A DNA stretch of 38,688 nt from Caulobacter sp. (lineage in GTDB: Bacteria > Pseudomonadota > Alphaproteobacteria > Caulobacterales > Caulobacteraceae), in contig JAQGIP010000038.1 in assembly GCA_028291055.1 (NCBI GenBank), forward strand, positions 1-38,688. The letters are read 5' to 3'. The position numbers and the translations under genes were made by a program. Positions within the stretch are counted from its first letter, which is position 1. Each line of letters opens with the position of its first letter. The notes under the pieces are model-generated. The model was not told the origin of the DNA. It made no database searches and saw nothing but the letters and a program-made list of their open reading frames with translations. Shown here piece by piece: positions 31,325 through 38,688 of this stretch.

Positions 31325-32566
31325 CTAGGCCGCCGACCTTTCCACCATCCGCAGCGCCGGCTCTTCGCTCTGCAGCGGCAGTGTGGCGAACGGCCGGGGG
31401 GTGGCGTCGGGCGGCGCGCGCAGGGTGGCGGTCACCGCCTTGCCGGTGACGAAGGGGGCCTTCAACGCCACGCAGGCGGCCAGCTCGCGGCGGGTGCGCA
31501 GGTTGGATAGGGCGGGCCAGACGCGGCGCCGGTGGAACACCGCCGCGCTGCTCATGAACCGCTTGGCGGCCATCAGCCTCAGCTTCTCGTCGCCTTCCGG
31601 CAGGGCGAAGGTGACGCTGGTGACTCCGGCGTCCTCCGGTAGCTTGTCGGCCGCGAAGGCGGGGTCGGTGATCTGCATGTCTATGAGGCCGAAGCGGGGT
31701 CCGAGGAAGGTCTTCAGCTGGCTCATCGCCGACCAGGAGGGATCGCGCGGCGTGTCATAGACGGCCGCCGCCAGGCGGTGGCGCTGGCTGATCGGCAACT
31801 GGGCGATCATCGGCTCATAAAGCCGGCGCACGGAACTGTGGACCACCGCGGAGAAGTTGATCGGCACGAAGATCACCCCGCCGGGCCTGGCGACCGCCTC
31901 GCACGCGACGGCCAGGCAGGCCATGTCGTGCTCGGTGGTGTTCATGGGCATGTCCCGCAGGCCGTCGACCACGCTCCAGAGCGGGGTTCGCGCGTTGGGC
32001 CGGGCGGTGACGACGCTGCCGATGAAGAGCCCGCGGGCGTTGTGATAGACGCCCCGGAATCCGTGATCGGCCGTCTGCTGGAGGGGCGCGACCGGCGCCT
32101 CGGCCGGAAGCGCCGGGGTTGCGTGCGGGAAGGCCGGGCGGCTGTCCAGGGTGACGAGTTCGACGATCTGGGTCGGCGTGATCGACAGCAGGTGGCCGTT
32201 GAGGGCGGCGCCGCCTTTGCGCAGCATGGCCTGGAGGATCTGGGCGTCCGCCACGGCGAAGCGCATGACGTCTTCCTGGCTGCCCTCGAGGGTCATCAGG
32301 CAGACCTCCCCGATGCTGCGGTCGCCGAACAGCTTGCGCTGCAGTTCGGCCGACAAAAGTTGCATTTCCAGCGGATCGAGACGCAGCGCACGCGGATCGG
32401 CCAGGCCGAAGGCGAAGGGCGCGATGACGCCCCAGCGGCGTGGCCATTTCCAGCGACCCTCAAGGAAGGCGCCGCCGATCTTGGCCACGAGGCCGGCAAG
32501 GACATCAAGGTCAGCGAAGGTCTCGTCGCTGGGCAACAGGATTCGAAGGCATGAAACGGCTGTCAT
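31325..32566 (-). CDS. Unknown 413-residue protein, degenerate EAL-like candidate (copy B)
   Basis: This is the paralogue of the protein at 29095-30336, with the same length and shared blocks throughout: KIGGAFLEGRWKWPRRWG, RGVYHNARGLFIGSVV, PLWSVVDGLRDMP, YEPMIAQLPISQRHRLAAAV, SVTFALPEGDEKLRLMAAKR and CVALKAPFVTGKAVTATLR. It begins MTAVSCLRILLPSD. It is the first gene of the cluster and may be read through from the GNAT gene upstream. Two different residues follow the FVP-INFSA block compared with true EAL proteins, and no catalytic acidic cluster is seen. Predicted soluble, without signal peptide or helices in the membrane. The function is unknown. Confidence 0.8.
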   Translation of the reverse strand: MTAVSCLRILLPSDETFADLDVLAGLVAKIGGAFLEGRWKWPRRWGVIAPFAFGLADPRALRLDPLEMQLLSAELQRKLFGDRSIGEVCLMTLEGSQEDVMRFAVADAQILQAMLRKGGAALNGHLLSITPTQIVELVTLDSRPAFPHATPALPAEAPVAPLQQTADHGFRGVYHNARGLFIGSVVTARPNARTPLWSVVDGLRDMPMNTTEHDMACLAVACEAVARPGGVIFVPINFSAVVHSSVRRLYEPMIAQLPISQRHRLAAAVYDTPRDPSWSAMSQLKTFLGPRFGLIDMQITDPAFAADKLPEDAGVTSVTFALPEGDEKLRLMAAKRFMSSAAVFHRRRVWPALSNLRTRRELAACVALKAPFVTGKAVTATLRAPPDATPRPFATLPLQSEEPALRMVERSAA

Positions 32567-32585
32567 TCCATGGTTGTACGCTTCA

Positions 32586-32757
32586 ACCCTTGGCCGAATG
32601 GTTTTCAGGGACCGCTTGTCGTGCGTGACCTATCGCCGCGCGGTCAGGCCAGCGCGCTTCCAGCCCCGCGCGGACCGCCGGCCATTCCTTGGCCAGGATG
32701 GAGAAAACCACGGTATCGTGGGAGCGGCCGGTCCAGGTGATGCGGTCGCGGCGCGGG
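32586..32757 (-). pseudogene. C-terminal remnant of a second GNAT acetyltransferase
   Basis: Directly after the stop of the intact GNAT gene, the minus strand reads RRDRITWTGRSHDTVVFSIL and then AKEWPAVRAGLEARW, ending at a TGA at 32586. This matches the end of the intact protein (KVTWTGYVRDTVVYSI, then WPGVKERLDYRL). It is even closer to the usual family C-terminus. No start codon or N-terminal part exists. It is probably what remains after deletion between tandem copies. Confidence 0.75.
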
Positions 32758-32759
32758 GA

Positions 32760-33350
32760 TCAGACGAAGTCCTCCGACAGCCGGTAGTCCAGCCGCTCCT
32801 TCACGCCGGGCCAGTCGTAGTCGGTGATCGAATAGACCACGGTGTCGCGCACATAGCCGGTCCAGGTAACCTTGTGGCTGCGCAGCACGCCCTCCTTGGT
32901 GGCGCCCAGCTTCTCGATGGCCGTCTGGCTGCGCGCGTTGCGCTCGTCGGTGAGCAGCTCCACGCGGATGGCGCCGGCCCCGAAGGCATAGGACAGCATC
33001 AGCAGCTTGCTCTCGGCGTTGACCGGGCCGGAGCGGACGTCGGGGTTCAGGAAGGTGGCGCCGATCTCGATGCCCTTATGCTCCGGGCGGGGATGCAGGA
33101 AGCTGGAGGTGCCGACCACCTTCTTGTCGCCCAGGCGGCGGATGGCGTAGCCGATGCGCTCGCCGCGCTCGATCTCGCCCATGGCCGCGGCCCACCACGT
33201 CTCGAAGCCGTCGCCACAGCCGTTGACGGAGACGATCTCCCAGCTCTCGGGATCACAGTCGATGGCGCCGCGCACCTCCTCGCGGAGTTCGGGGACCAGG
33301 GGCTCCAGCCGCACGTGACGGCCCTTCAGCGGACGAATCTTGAGTTTCAT
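32760..33350 (-). CDS. GNAT acetyltransferase, RimJ/RimL-like
   Basis: This 196-residue protein begins MKLKIRPLKGRHVRLEPLVPE. It shows the RimJ/RimL-type GNAT order: YAIRRLGDKKVVGTSSFL, then GIEIGATFLNPDVRSGPVNAE in the acetyl-CoA-binding region. VELLTDERNARSQTAIEKLGATKEGVLR is the typical motif B region. Substrate may be a protein N-terminus, amino acid or drug; it cannot be chosen from sequence. The ATG at 33350 is set by family alignment. It is divergent from the acyl-CoA dehydrogenase gene. Confidence 0.9.
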   Translation of the reverse strand: MKLKIRPLKGRHVRLEPLVPELREEVRGAIDCDPESWEIVSVNGCGDGFETWWAAAMGEIERGERIGYAIRRLGDKKVVGTSSFLHPRPEHKGIEIGATFLNPDVRSGPVNAESKLLMLSYAFGAGAIRVELLTDERNARSQTAIEKLGATKEGVLRSHKVTWTGYVRDTVVYSITDYDWPGVKERLDYRLSEDFV

Positions 33351-33426
33351 GATGGGGCCATGTTCGCCTCGTCGCATGGCTCCGCGCAAGCCGCTTGCGC
33401 CGGTGCATTGGGCAGGGCAGAATGAG

Positions 33427-33444
33427 TTCAAACGATCGTTTGAA
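33427..33444. promoter_or_regulatory. PsrA-like operator, 18-bp perfect palindrome
   Basis: TTCAAACGATCGTTTGAA is a perfect dyad, 25 bp before the acyl-CoA dehydrogenase start. It fits the published Pseudomonas PsrA pattern (G/C)AAAC-N2-4-GTTT(G/C), used by TetR-family regulators of fatty-acid degradation. AT-rich sequence (aaatatatc) follows directly and may be the -10 region. Confidence 0.75.
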
Positions 33445-33469
33445 AATATATCAGGGAAGGGCCGCCCCC

Positions 33470-34774
<1,305 letters not shown>

Positions 34775-34800
34775 GATCCACGCCTATCTGAATCGAAGAG

Positions 34801-34830
34801 GGCCCCGCCGGCGACGGCGGGGCCTTTTTT
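34801..34830 (+). terminator. Strong intrinsic terminator after acyl-CoA dehydrogenase
   Basis: GGCCCCGCCG (34801-34810) and CGGCGGGGCC (34815-34824) form a 10-bp GC stem with loop GCGA, followed by six T residues. Confidence 0.97.
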
Positions 34831-34846
34831 CTTGGACGCCCCGAAA

Positions 34847-34869
34847 TACCTGACACTCGCTGTCAGGTA
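34847..34869. promoter_or_regulatory. 23-bp inverted repeat before DUF1579-like gene
   Basis: TACCTGACA and TGTCAGGTA are perfect 9-bp arms around CTCGC, 42 bp before the start codon at 34912. The dyad with odd spacer has the form of TetR-family operators; the regulator is not in the window. Confidence 0.7.
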
Positions 34870-34911
34870 GGCGCCCGTACAAGCCTCGTCACAGACATCG
34901 AGGAGGCTCCC

Positions 34912-35475
34912 ATGACCCATCAACCCACCCGCCGCGGCGCCATCGCCGTGACCCTCACCGCCGCCGCCCTGGTGTCATCCGCCCAGGCCGCGCCCGCCAT
35001 GCCGACCGGAAAGGGCCGGGGCGACTTCGACTTCCTAGTCGGACGCTGGAACGTCAAACACCGCCGCCTCAACGGCCGTCTGGTCGGCAGCACCGACTGG
35101 CAGGTTTTCAACGGGACCAGCGAGCTGTGGCTGACCCTCGACGGCCTGGGCACGGTCGACGACAACCGCCTCGAACTGCCCGGCGGAACCTACCGCGCCA
35201 TGGGCATCCGCGCCTTCGATCCGAAGACCGGCAAATGGGCCATCTGGTGGCTGGACGAGCGCTATCCCACCGCCATCGAGCCGCCGGTCTATGGAACCTT
35301 CAAGGACGGCGTCGGGACCTTCCTCGGCGACGACACCCTGGCCGGCAAGCCTATCGTGGTGCGCTTCCAATGGTCGAAGATCACCCCCACCTCGGCGCGC
35401 TGGGAACAGGCCTTCTCGCCCGACGGCGGCGCCACCTGGGAAACCAACTGGGAGATGGATTTCGCCCGCGCCTAG
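34912..35475 (+). CDS. Exported DUF1579-like protein
   Basis: The 187-residue protein has an N-terminal export signal with twin arginines (QPTRRGAIAVTLTAAALVSS, cleavage near AQA-AP), which could be Tat- or Sec-type. The mature part starts GDFDFLVGRWNVKHRRLNGR, the usual beginning of DUF1579-type lipocalin-like proteins. Repeated Trp/Gly beta-strands follow (WAIWWLDERYP, FQWSKITPTSARWEQAF, WETNWEMDFARA). A GAGGAGG ribosome-binding site precedes the ATG. Expression is probably controlled through the inverted repeat at 34847-34869. Function is unknown. Confidence 0.82.
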   Translation: MTHQPTRRGAIAVTLTAAALVSSAQAAPAMPTGKGRGDFDFLVGRWNVKHRRLNGRLVGSTDWQVFNGTSELWLTLDGLGTVDDNRLELPGGTYRAMGIRAFDPKTGKWAIWWLDERYPTAIEPPVYGTFKDGVGTFLGDDTLAGKPIVVRFQWSKITPTSARWEQAFSPDGGATWETNWEMDFARA

Positions 35476-35738
35476 TCTTCCGCTGGCGCGTCTTCCGGCG
35501 CTTCGCTCTTGTAGTAGGGCTCGACCACGCCGTTCAGCTTGATGGTCATGGCGTTGCCCTTGCGGTCGACAGCCTTGCCCACCGAGACCCGCACCCAGCC
35601 TTCGCTGATGCAATATTCGTCGACGTTGGTCTTTTCCTCGCCGTTGAACTTGATGCCCACGCCGCGCATCAGCACGTCGTCGTCATAGTGGGCGCTGCGC
35701 GGGTTGACCGACAGGCGGTCGGGCGGGGTGTCGCTCAT
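35472..35738 (-). CDS. DUF3297 family protein (copy 1)
   Basis: This 88-residue protein has the DUF3297 core: PDRLSVNPRSAHYDDDVLMRGVGIKFNG, TNVDEYCISEGWVRVSVGKAVDR and GNAMTIKLNGVVEPYY. An acidic tail follows. A second copy is at 37004-37246. The tail overlaps the end of the convergent DUF1579-like gene by 4 bp. It is a small, conserved, cytoplasmic protein of unknown function. Confidence 0.88.
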   Translation of the reverse strand: MSDTPPDRLSVNPRSAHYDDDVLMRGVGIKFNGEEKTNVDEYCISEGWVRVSVGKAVDRKGNAMTIKLNGVVEPYYKSEAPEDAPAED

Positions 35739-35800
35739 GGTCGGTCTCGGTCGAAAATAGCAGGGGAGGGGGTCATAGCCGCCCGGCGGCCCGGCGGCAA

Positions 35801-36280
35801 TCACGGCGCCTTATGTGTCGGGTCGATCCACAACACACCTTCCGGCTTCTCCACCGGCTCGATGTCGAGATTGACCACCACGGCGTCGTTGTCGCTGCGC
35901 ACCAGCACGCACTCCAGCGTCTCATCCGACGAGGCGTTGATCTCCTGGTGCGGCACGAAGGGCGGCACATAGATGAAGTCGCCCGGCCCCGCCTCGGCGG
36001 TGAACTCCAGCGCCTCGCCCCAGCGCATCCGCGCGCGCCCCGCGACCACATAGATCACGCTCTCCAGCGGCCCGTGGTGGTGCGCCCCGGTCTTGGCGTT
36101 GGCGTCGATGTGGACGGTGCCGGCCCACAGCTTCTGGGCGCCCATGCGGGCCCGGTCGATGGCGACAGCGCGGTCCATGCCGGGCGTCGTCGCACTGACC
36201 TCGCCCAGCTGATCGCCCGGCACGACGCGCACGCCGGTGTGTTTCCAGCCGTCAGGCGGTGTCGCGGGTTCGTCAGTCAT
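35801..36280 (-). CDS. Cupin-fold protein
   Basis: This single-domain cupin has 159 residues. Motif 1 is GAHHHGPLESVIYVVAGRARMRWG, with ligands from His67-69 and Glu73. Motif 2 is GDFIYVPPFVPHQEIN, with His111. All four metal-ligand positions are filled, so a metal-dependent enzyme or sensor is possible. It ends 62 bp before the DUF3297 copy and is on the same strand. Substrate is not predictable. Confidence 0.88.
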   Translation of the reverse strand: MTDEPATPPDGWKHTGVRVVPGDQLGEVSATTPGMDRAVAIDRARMGAQKLWAGTVHIDANAKTGAHHHGPLESVIYVVAGRARMRWGEALEFTAEAGPGDFIYVPPFVPHQEINASSDETLECVLVRSDNDAVVVNLDIEPVEKPEGVLWIDPTHKAP

Positions 36281-36316
36281 CCGGCGAGGAGAAGCCAGCG
36301 CCCGCCGCTTGGCAAG

Positions 36317-36547
36317 CTACTCGCGCGCGAGCACGTAGCGGACCGCCCGTGTGCCCAGCGCCAGAGCCAGGGCGGTGACCACCAGGGCGCGGCTCAGATG
36401 CCCCGCCCAGCCCTCCACCGTGAACTCCAGCGCCAGCAGGCCGCAGAGCCCGGCTACGACCACGCCGGTCCAGTGGATGAAGCGCCCAAAGGCGCCGGCG
36501 GCGCCGACGTCGCGCCGCTTCAGGTGCGGCCAGAGGATGTTGAGCAC
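36317..36547 (-). CDS. 76-residue two-helix membrane protein
   Basis: The protein has two hydrophobic segments (HWTGVVVAGLCGLLALEF and ALVVTALALALGTRAVRYVL) flanked by charged ends. The first 20 residues (MLNILWPHLKRRDVGAAGAF) are cytoplasmic-like. No family is recognised. A GGAGCCCGCCCGTGCTC context precedes the ATG, and the protein composition is convincing. It follows the DUF2188-like gene on the minus strand. Confidence 0.65.
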   Translation of the reverse strand: MLNILWPHLKRRDVGAAGAFGRFIHWTGVVVAGLCGLLALEFTVEGWAGHLSRALVVTALALALGTRAVRYVLARE

Positions 36548-36673
36548 GGGCGGGCTCCTTCGCGCGGGCGCCGGATGCGGCGTCCGCCTTGCTCGCCCAT
36601 GAAAGTGACCTGCTTAGGCCCGCTCTGTTTCAGCGCGCGCGGCCGACGCAACGCAGCGCCGCCTTGAATGTCG

Positions 36674-36883
36674 TCAGTGCATCCTGGGGGGTTCGACCAC
36701 GGTCTCTTCCCAGTCGCCCACGTCGTCCTGGATCAGCACGTGGCGCGGTTCCTGGTCGAGGACGGCGAAGTCGCTGGCGGCCTTGAGGGCCTCGTCCTTG
36801 GTGGCGTACTCGCCGAGCTCGCCTTCGGCCTCGTCGAGCAGGATCCACCGCCCGTCAAACGCCACAACGCTGAGATCGAACAT
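36674..36883 (-). CDS. 69-residue DUF2188-like protein
   Basis: The protein reads FDLSVVAFDGRWILLDEAEG, then YATKDEALKAASDFAVL and RHVLIQDDVGDWEETVV. This is the small beta-beta-alpha-beta layout of DUF2188-type proteins, in which a strand pair is followed by an A-rich helix and a closing strand. A GGAGAGCG site precedes the ATG. The assignment rests on shape only; function unknown. Confidence 0.7.
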   Translation of the reverse strand: MFDLSVVAFDGRWILLDEAEGELGEYATKDEALKAASDFAVLDQEPRHVLIQDDVGDWEETVVEPPRMH

Positions 36884-37003
36884 CGCGCTCTCCTGCCCCA
36901 GGACCGCCTTATTTCACCGAACACGCGCCCTGCGCGCGGTGTCCGATGGTCGCAGCCCCAGGCAGTAGAGGCACACGTCGCCTCACCCGGAGGTTAATGG
37001 GCT

Positions 37004-37246
37004 TCAGTCGGCGTCGCGGAAATAGGGCTCGACCGGCCCGGAGAGCTTGATGGTCAGCTGCTTGCCGCGGCGATCGAGCGTCTTGCCCACAGCCAGCTTC
37101 ACCCAGCCTTCGGAGACGCAGTATTCGTCGACGTTGGTCTTGTCTTCGCCCTTGAAACGGATGCCGACGTTCTTCGCCAGGATGTCGGCGTCGTAGAACG
37201 GGCTGTCGGGATCGGTGGAAAGGCGGTCGGGGAGCGTGTCGGTCAT
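37004..37246 (-). CDS. DUF3297 family protein (copy 2)
   Basis: This 80-residue paralogue of copy 1 shares DRLSTDPDSPFYDADILAKN, VGIRFKGEDKTNVDEYCVSE, GWVKLAVGKTLDRRGKQL and TIKLSGPVEPYF. It lacks the acidic tail. The start at 37246 aligns with copy 1; the frame is open further upstream over the divergent gene's leader. The two copies flank three unrelated small genes, so they are not a simple adjacent duplication. Confidence 0.88.
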   Translation of the reverse strand: MTDTLPDRLSTDPDSPFYDADILAKNVGIRFKGEDKTNVDEYCVSEGWVKLAVGKTLDRRGKQLTIKLSGPVEPYFRDAD

Positions 37247-37389
37247 GGCGTCCGCCTCGCACAGCCGCGCGCGCGGTTCAAGCCTTGCCGCCTCTTGGCG
37301 GCGCCGTAGGGGAAGGCGTATATTCGCAAAGTCGGTATCTTTCAGAGTCGCTTGCAAGCACCACGCCGACCGCGCTGGGAGACGCACAG

Positions 37390-38442
37390 ATGAAGCTCAG
37401 GACCCTCACGCTCGCCGTGGCCGTCAGCGCCATCGCGCTCGCCGCCGCCGCGGCCCCCGCGCCCTACAAGGCCCCGCGCAACGCCTTCGGCCAGCCGGAC
37501 CTGCAGGGCAACTGGACCAACGCCACCATCACCCCCTTCGAGCGCGAGGCGAAGTACGGCGACCGGCTGGCGCTCACCGACCAGGAGGTGAAGGACCTTG
37601 AGGGCTCCAACGCCCAGCTCGTGGCCGACGGCGCCAAGCCCACCGACCCCAAGGCCACCGTCGCCGACCTGCCGACCAACTGCGGCCGCGGCTTCACCGG
37701 CGTCGATTGCGGCTACAACTCCGCCTGGGTCGACCCGGGCACGAGGATCATCGACATGGGCGGGGTGAAGCGCGCCTCGATCCTGGTCGCGCCGGCCAAC
37801 GGCCGCCTGCCGAAGATGACGCCCGAGGCCGCGGCCAGGCTGCAGGCCCGCTTCGCCTCGGCCCGCGGCGGCCGCGGCTCCTTCGACAATCCGGAAAACC
37901 GCTCGCTCGGCGAGCGCTGCATCCTGTCGTTCGGCTCCAGCGCCGGTCCGCCGATGCTGCCGCTGCTCTACAACAACAACTACCAGATCGTGCAGACCAG
38001 GGATGAGGTCGCCATCGAGGTGGAGATGGTCCACGACCTGCGCCACATCCGCCTGGCCGGCGCCCACCCGCCGGCCGACGTCAAGCTGTGGATGGGTGAC
38101 AGCCTGGGCCACTGGGAGGGCGACACCCTGGTCGTCGAGACCACCAACATGCGGCCCGAGCAGAACTTCCGCGGCGCCTCGGCCGGGTCGAAGATCGTCG
38201 AGCGGTTCACGCGCGTAGCGCCCAACCAGATCAAGTACAGCTTCACCGTCGACGATCCGGGCATCTACACCGCGCCCTACACGGGCGAAGTGGCGCTGAA
38301 CGCCACCAAGGGGCCGATCTACGAATACGCCTGCCATGAAGGGAACTACGCCCTGCAGGGCATCCTGGCCGGCGCGCGGGCCGAGGAAAAGGAAGCTCTC
38401 AACGCCGCCAAGGCCGCCGCCGGCGGCGGCGGCGGGAAGTAG
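37390..38442 (+). CDS. Exported 350-residue protein of unknown function
   Basis: A Sec signal peptide (MKLRTLTLAVAVSAIALAAA) is cleaved near residue 22. The mature protein starts with YKAPRNAFGQPDLQGNWTNA and shows extended, loop-rich sequence with a small cysteine cluster (NCGRGFTGVDCGY). HWEGDTLVVETTNM and FTVDDPGIYTAPYTGEVALN recur in related secreted proteins of Caulobacter and sphingomonads. I know no assigned function. A GGGAG site lies 9 bp before the ATG. A Gly-rich tail (AAAGGGGGK) ends the protein. It converges on the truncated gene at the right edge. Confidence 0.82.
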   Translation: MKLRTLTLAVAVSAIALAAAAAPAPYKAPRNAFGQPDLQGNWTNATITPFEREAKYGDRLALTDQEVKDLEGSNAQLVADGAKPTDPKATVADLPTNCGRGFTGVDCGYNSAWVDPGTRIIDMGGVKRASILVAPANGRLPKMTPEAAARLQARFASARGGRGSFDNPENRSLGERCILSFGSSAGPPMLPLLYNNNYQIVQTRDEVAIEVEMVHDLRHIRLAGAHPPADVKLWMGDSLGHWEGDTLVVETTNMRPEQNFRGASAGSKIVERFTRVAPNQIKYSFTVDDPGIYTAPYTGEVALNATKGPIYEYACHEGNYALQGILAGARAEEKEALNAAKAAAGGGGGK

Positions 38443-38688
38443 CTACCGGCAGCCTTCCACGACCTTCTCCAGGTCCGCGAGCCGGCGCTCGCGCAGCAGC
38501 CGGCCGGCGGCCATTAGCTGATAGCGGTCGGCCGCGCCGCCGGCGTCGCGCAGGGCTGCGTCGGTGTCGGGGTATTTGGGCGCGCGCGGCAGGCTTCGGG
38601 GCACGCAGGCCTCCTTCGCGGGAACGGGCGCCTTGACGATCACCGGGGCCCGGGCCAGGGCCGGGGCCGGCGCGGGCGCTGGCGCGGC
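38443..38688 (-). CDS. C-terminal part of an unknown protein, start beyond window edge
   Basis: At least 81 residues are open to the window edge, so the start lies outside. The visible N-side is Ala/Pro-rich (AAPAPAPAPALARAPV). The conserved-looking end reads ACVPRSLPRAPKYPDTDAAL and AADRYQLMAAGRLLRERRLA, then EKVVEGCR. The pattern of a Cys, PDTDAAL and RYQLxAAGR recalls small spanin/Rz1-like proteins of alphaproteobacterial phages and gene-transfer agents, but this is a memory-based resemblance. A GTG at 38643 is not needed as start. Confidence 0.6.
   Translation of the reverse strand, partial: AAPAPAPAPALARAPVIVKAPVPAKEACVPRSLPRAPKYPDTDAALRDAGGAADRYQLMAAGRLLRERRLADLEKVVEGCR

Noticed and set aside
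38443..38643. Start codon GTG at 38643 for the last gene
   Set aside because: The reading frame stays open to the window edge with Ala/Pro-rich coding-like sequence, so the true start is probably outside the window.

Overview
The window is high-GC, densely packed chromosomal DNA from an alphaproteobacterium. The best fit is Caulobacterales, in the Caulobacter/Phenylobacterium range. Supporting signs are an alphaproteobacterial DUF3035 lipoprotein next to lspA, an HWE/HisKA_2-type kinase, DUF3034 beside a truncated hemoglobin, paired DUF3297 proteins, and the tadA / rluB / rsmD neighbourhood. I see no IS element, prophage, CRISPR array or rRNA. Species assignment is inference.

Layout. 1-4484 (minus): a chemotaxis operon in the order STAS protein, CheY, CheA, CheW, methyl-accepting protein, the last cut by the window edge. 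4778-9929: an RND efflux operon (lipoprotein adaptor, then pump) divergent from its TetR regulator, with a 22-bp perfect palindrome just downstream of a good sigma70-type promoter. 9993-11988: a 44-residue membrane protein, a non-coding stretch with two repeats, and an organophosphate:phosphate (OPA) antiporter. 12083-12172: tRNA-Ser(CGA). 12297-17644: a crotonase, lspA, a DUF3035 lipoprotein, mutL and a soluble PAS histidine kinase. 17655-20504: an exported truncated hemoglobin with a DUF3034 outer-membrane-type protein, then a TipA-like MerR regulator divergent from a VOC protein.

20677-24495: a YjhX-family protein, rsmD, a CPBP membrane protease inserted between rsmD and an RluB-type pseudouridine synthase, and tadA. 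24613-26355: a PAS-GGDEF-EAL protein with both active sites intact. 26592-29004: an ABC-2 exporter operon with a DUF2975-like membrane protein and an XRE regulator. It is preceded by two tandem TTTAA-N7-TTAAA sites 25 bp apart.

29095-32566: the most unusual region. Two paralogous 413-residue proteins of no family I can name flank a lone receiver-domain protein and a 130-residue helical protein. Their C-terminal halves look like very degenerate EAL-type barrels without catalytic residues. This is my best candidate for an undescribed signalling module. 32586-38688: a GNAT acetyltransferase with the C-terminal remnant of a second copy behind it, an acyl-CoA dehydrogenase under a PsrA-like palindrome, and a series of small conserved proteins (DUF1579-like, two DUF3297, cupin, two secreted or membrane proteins).

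Several regulatory sites are directly visible as perfect or near-perfect palindromes and are listed separately. All family names come from recognising motifs by eye. No database search was run.
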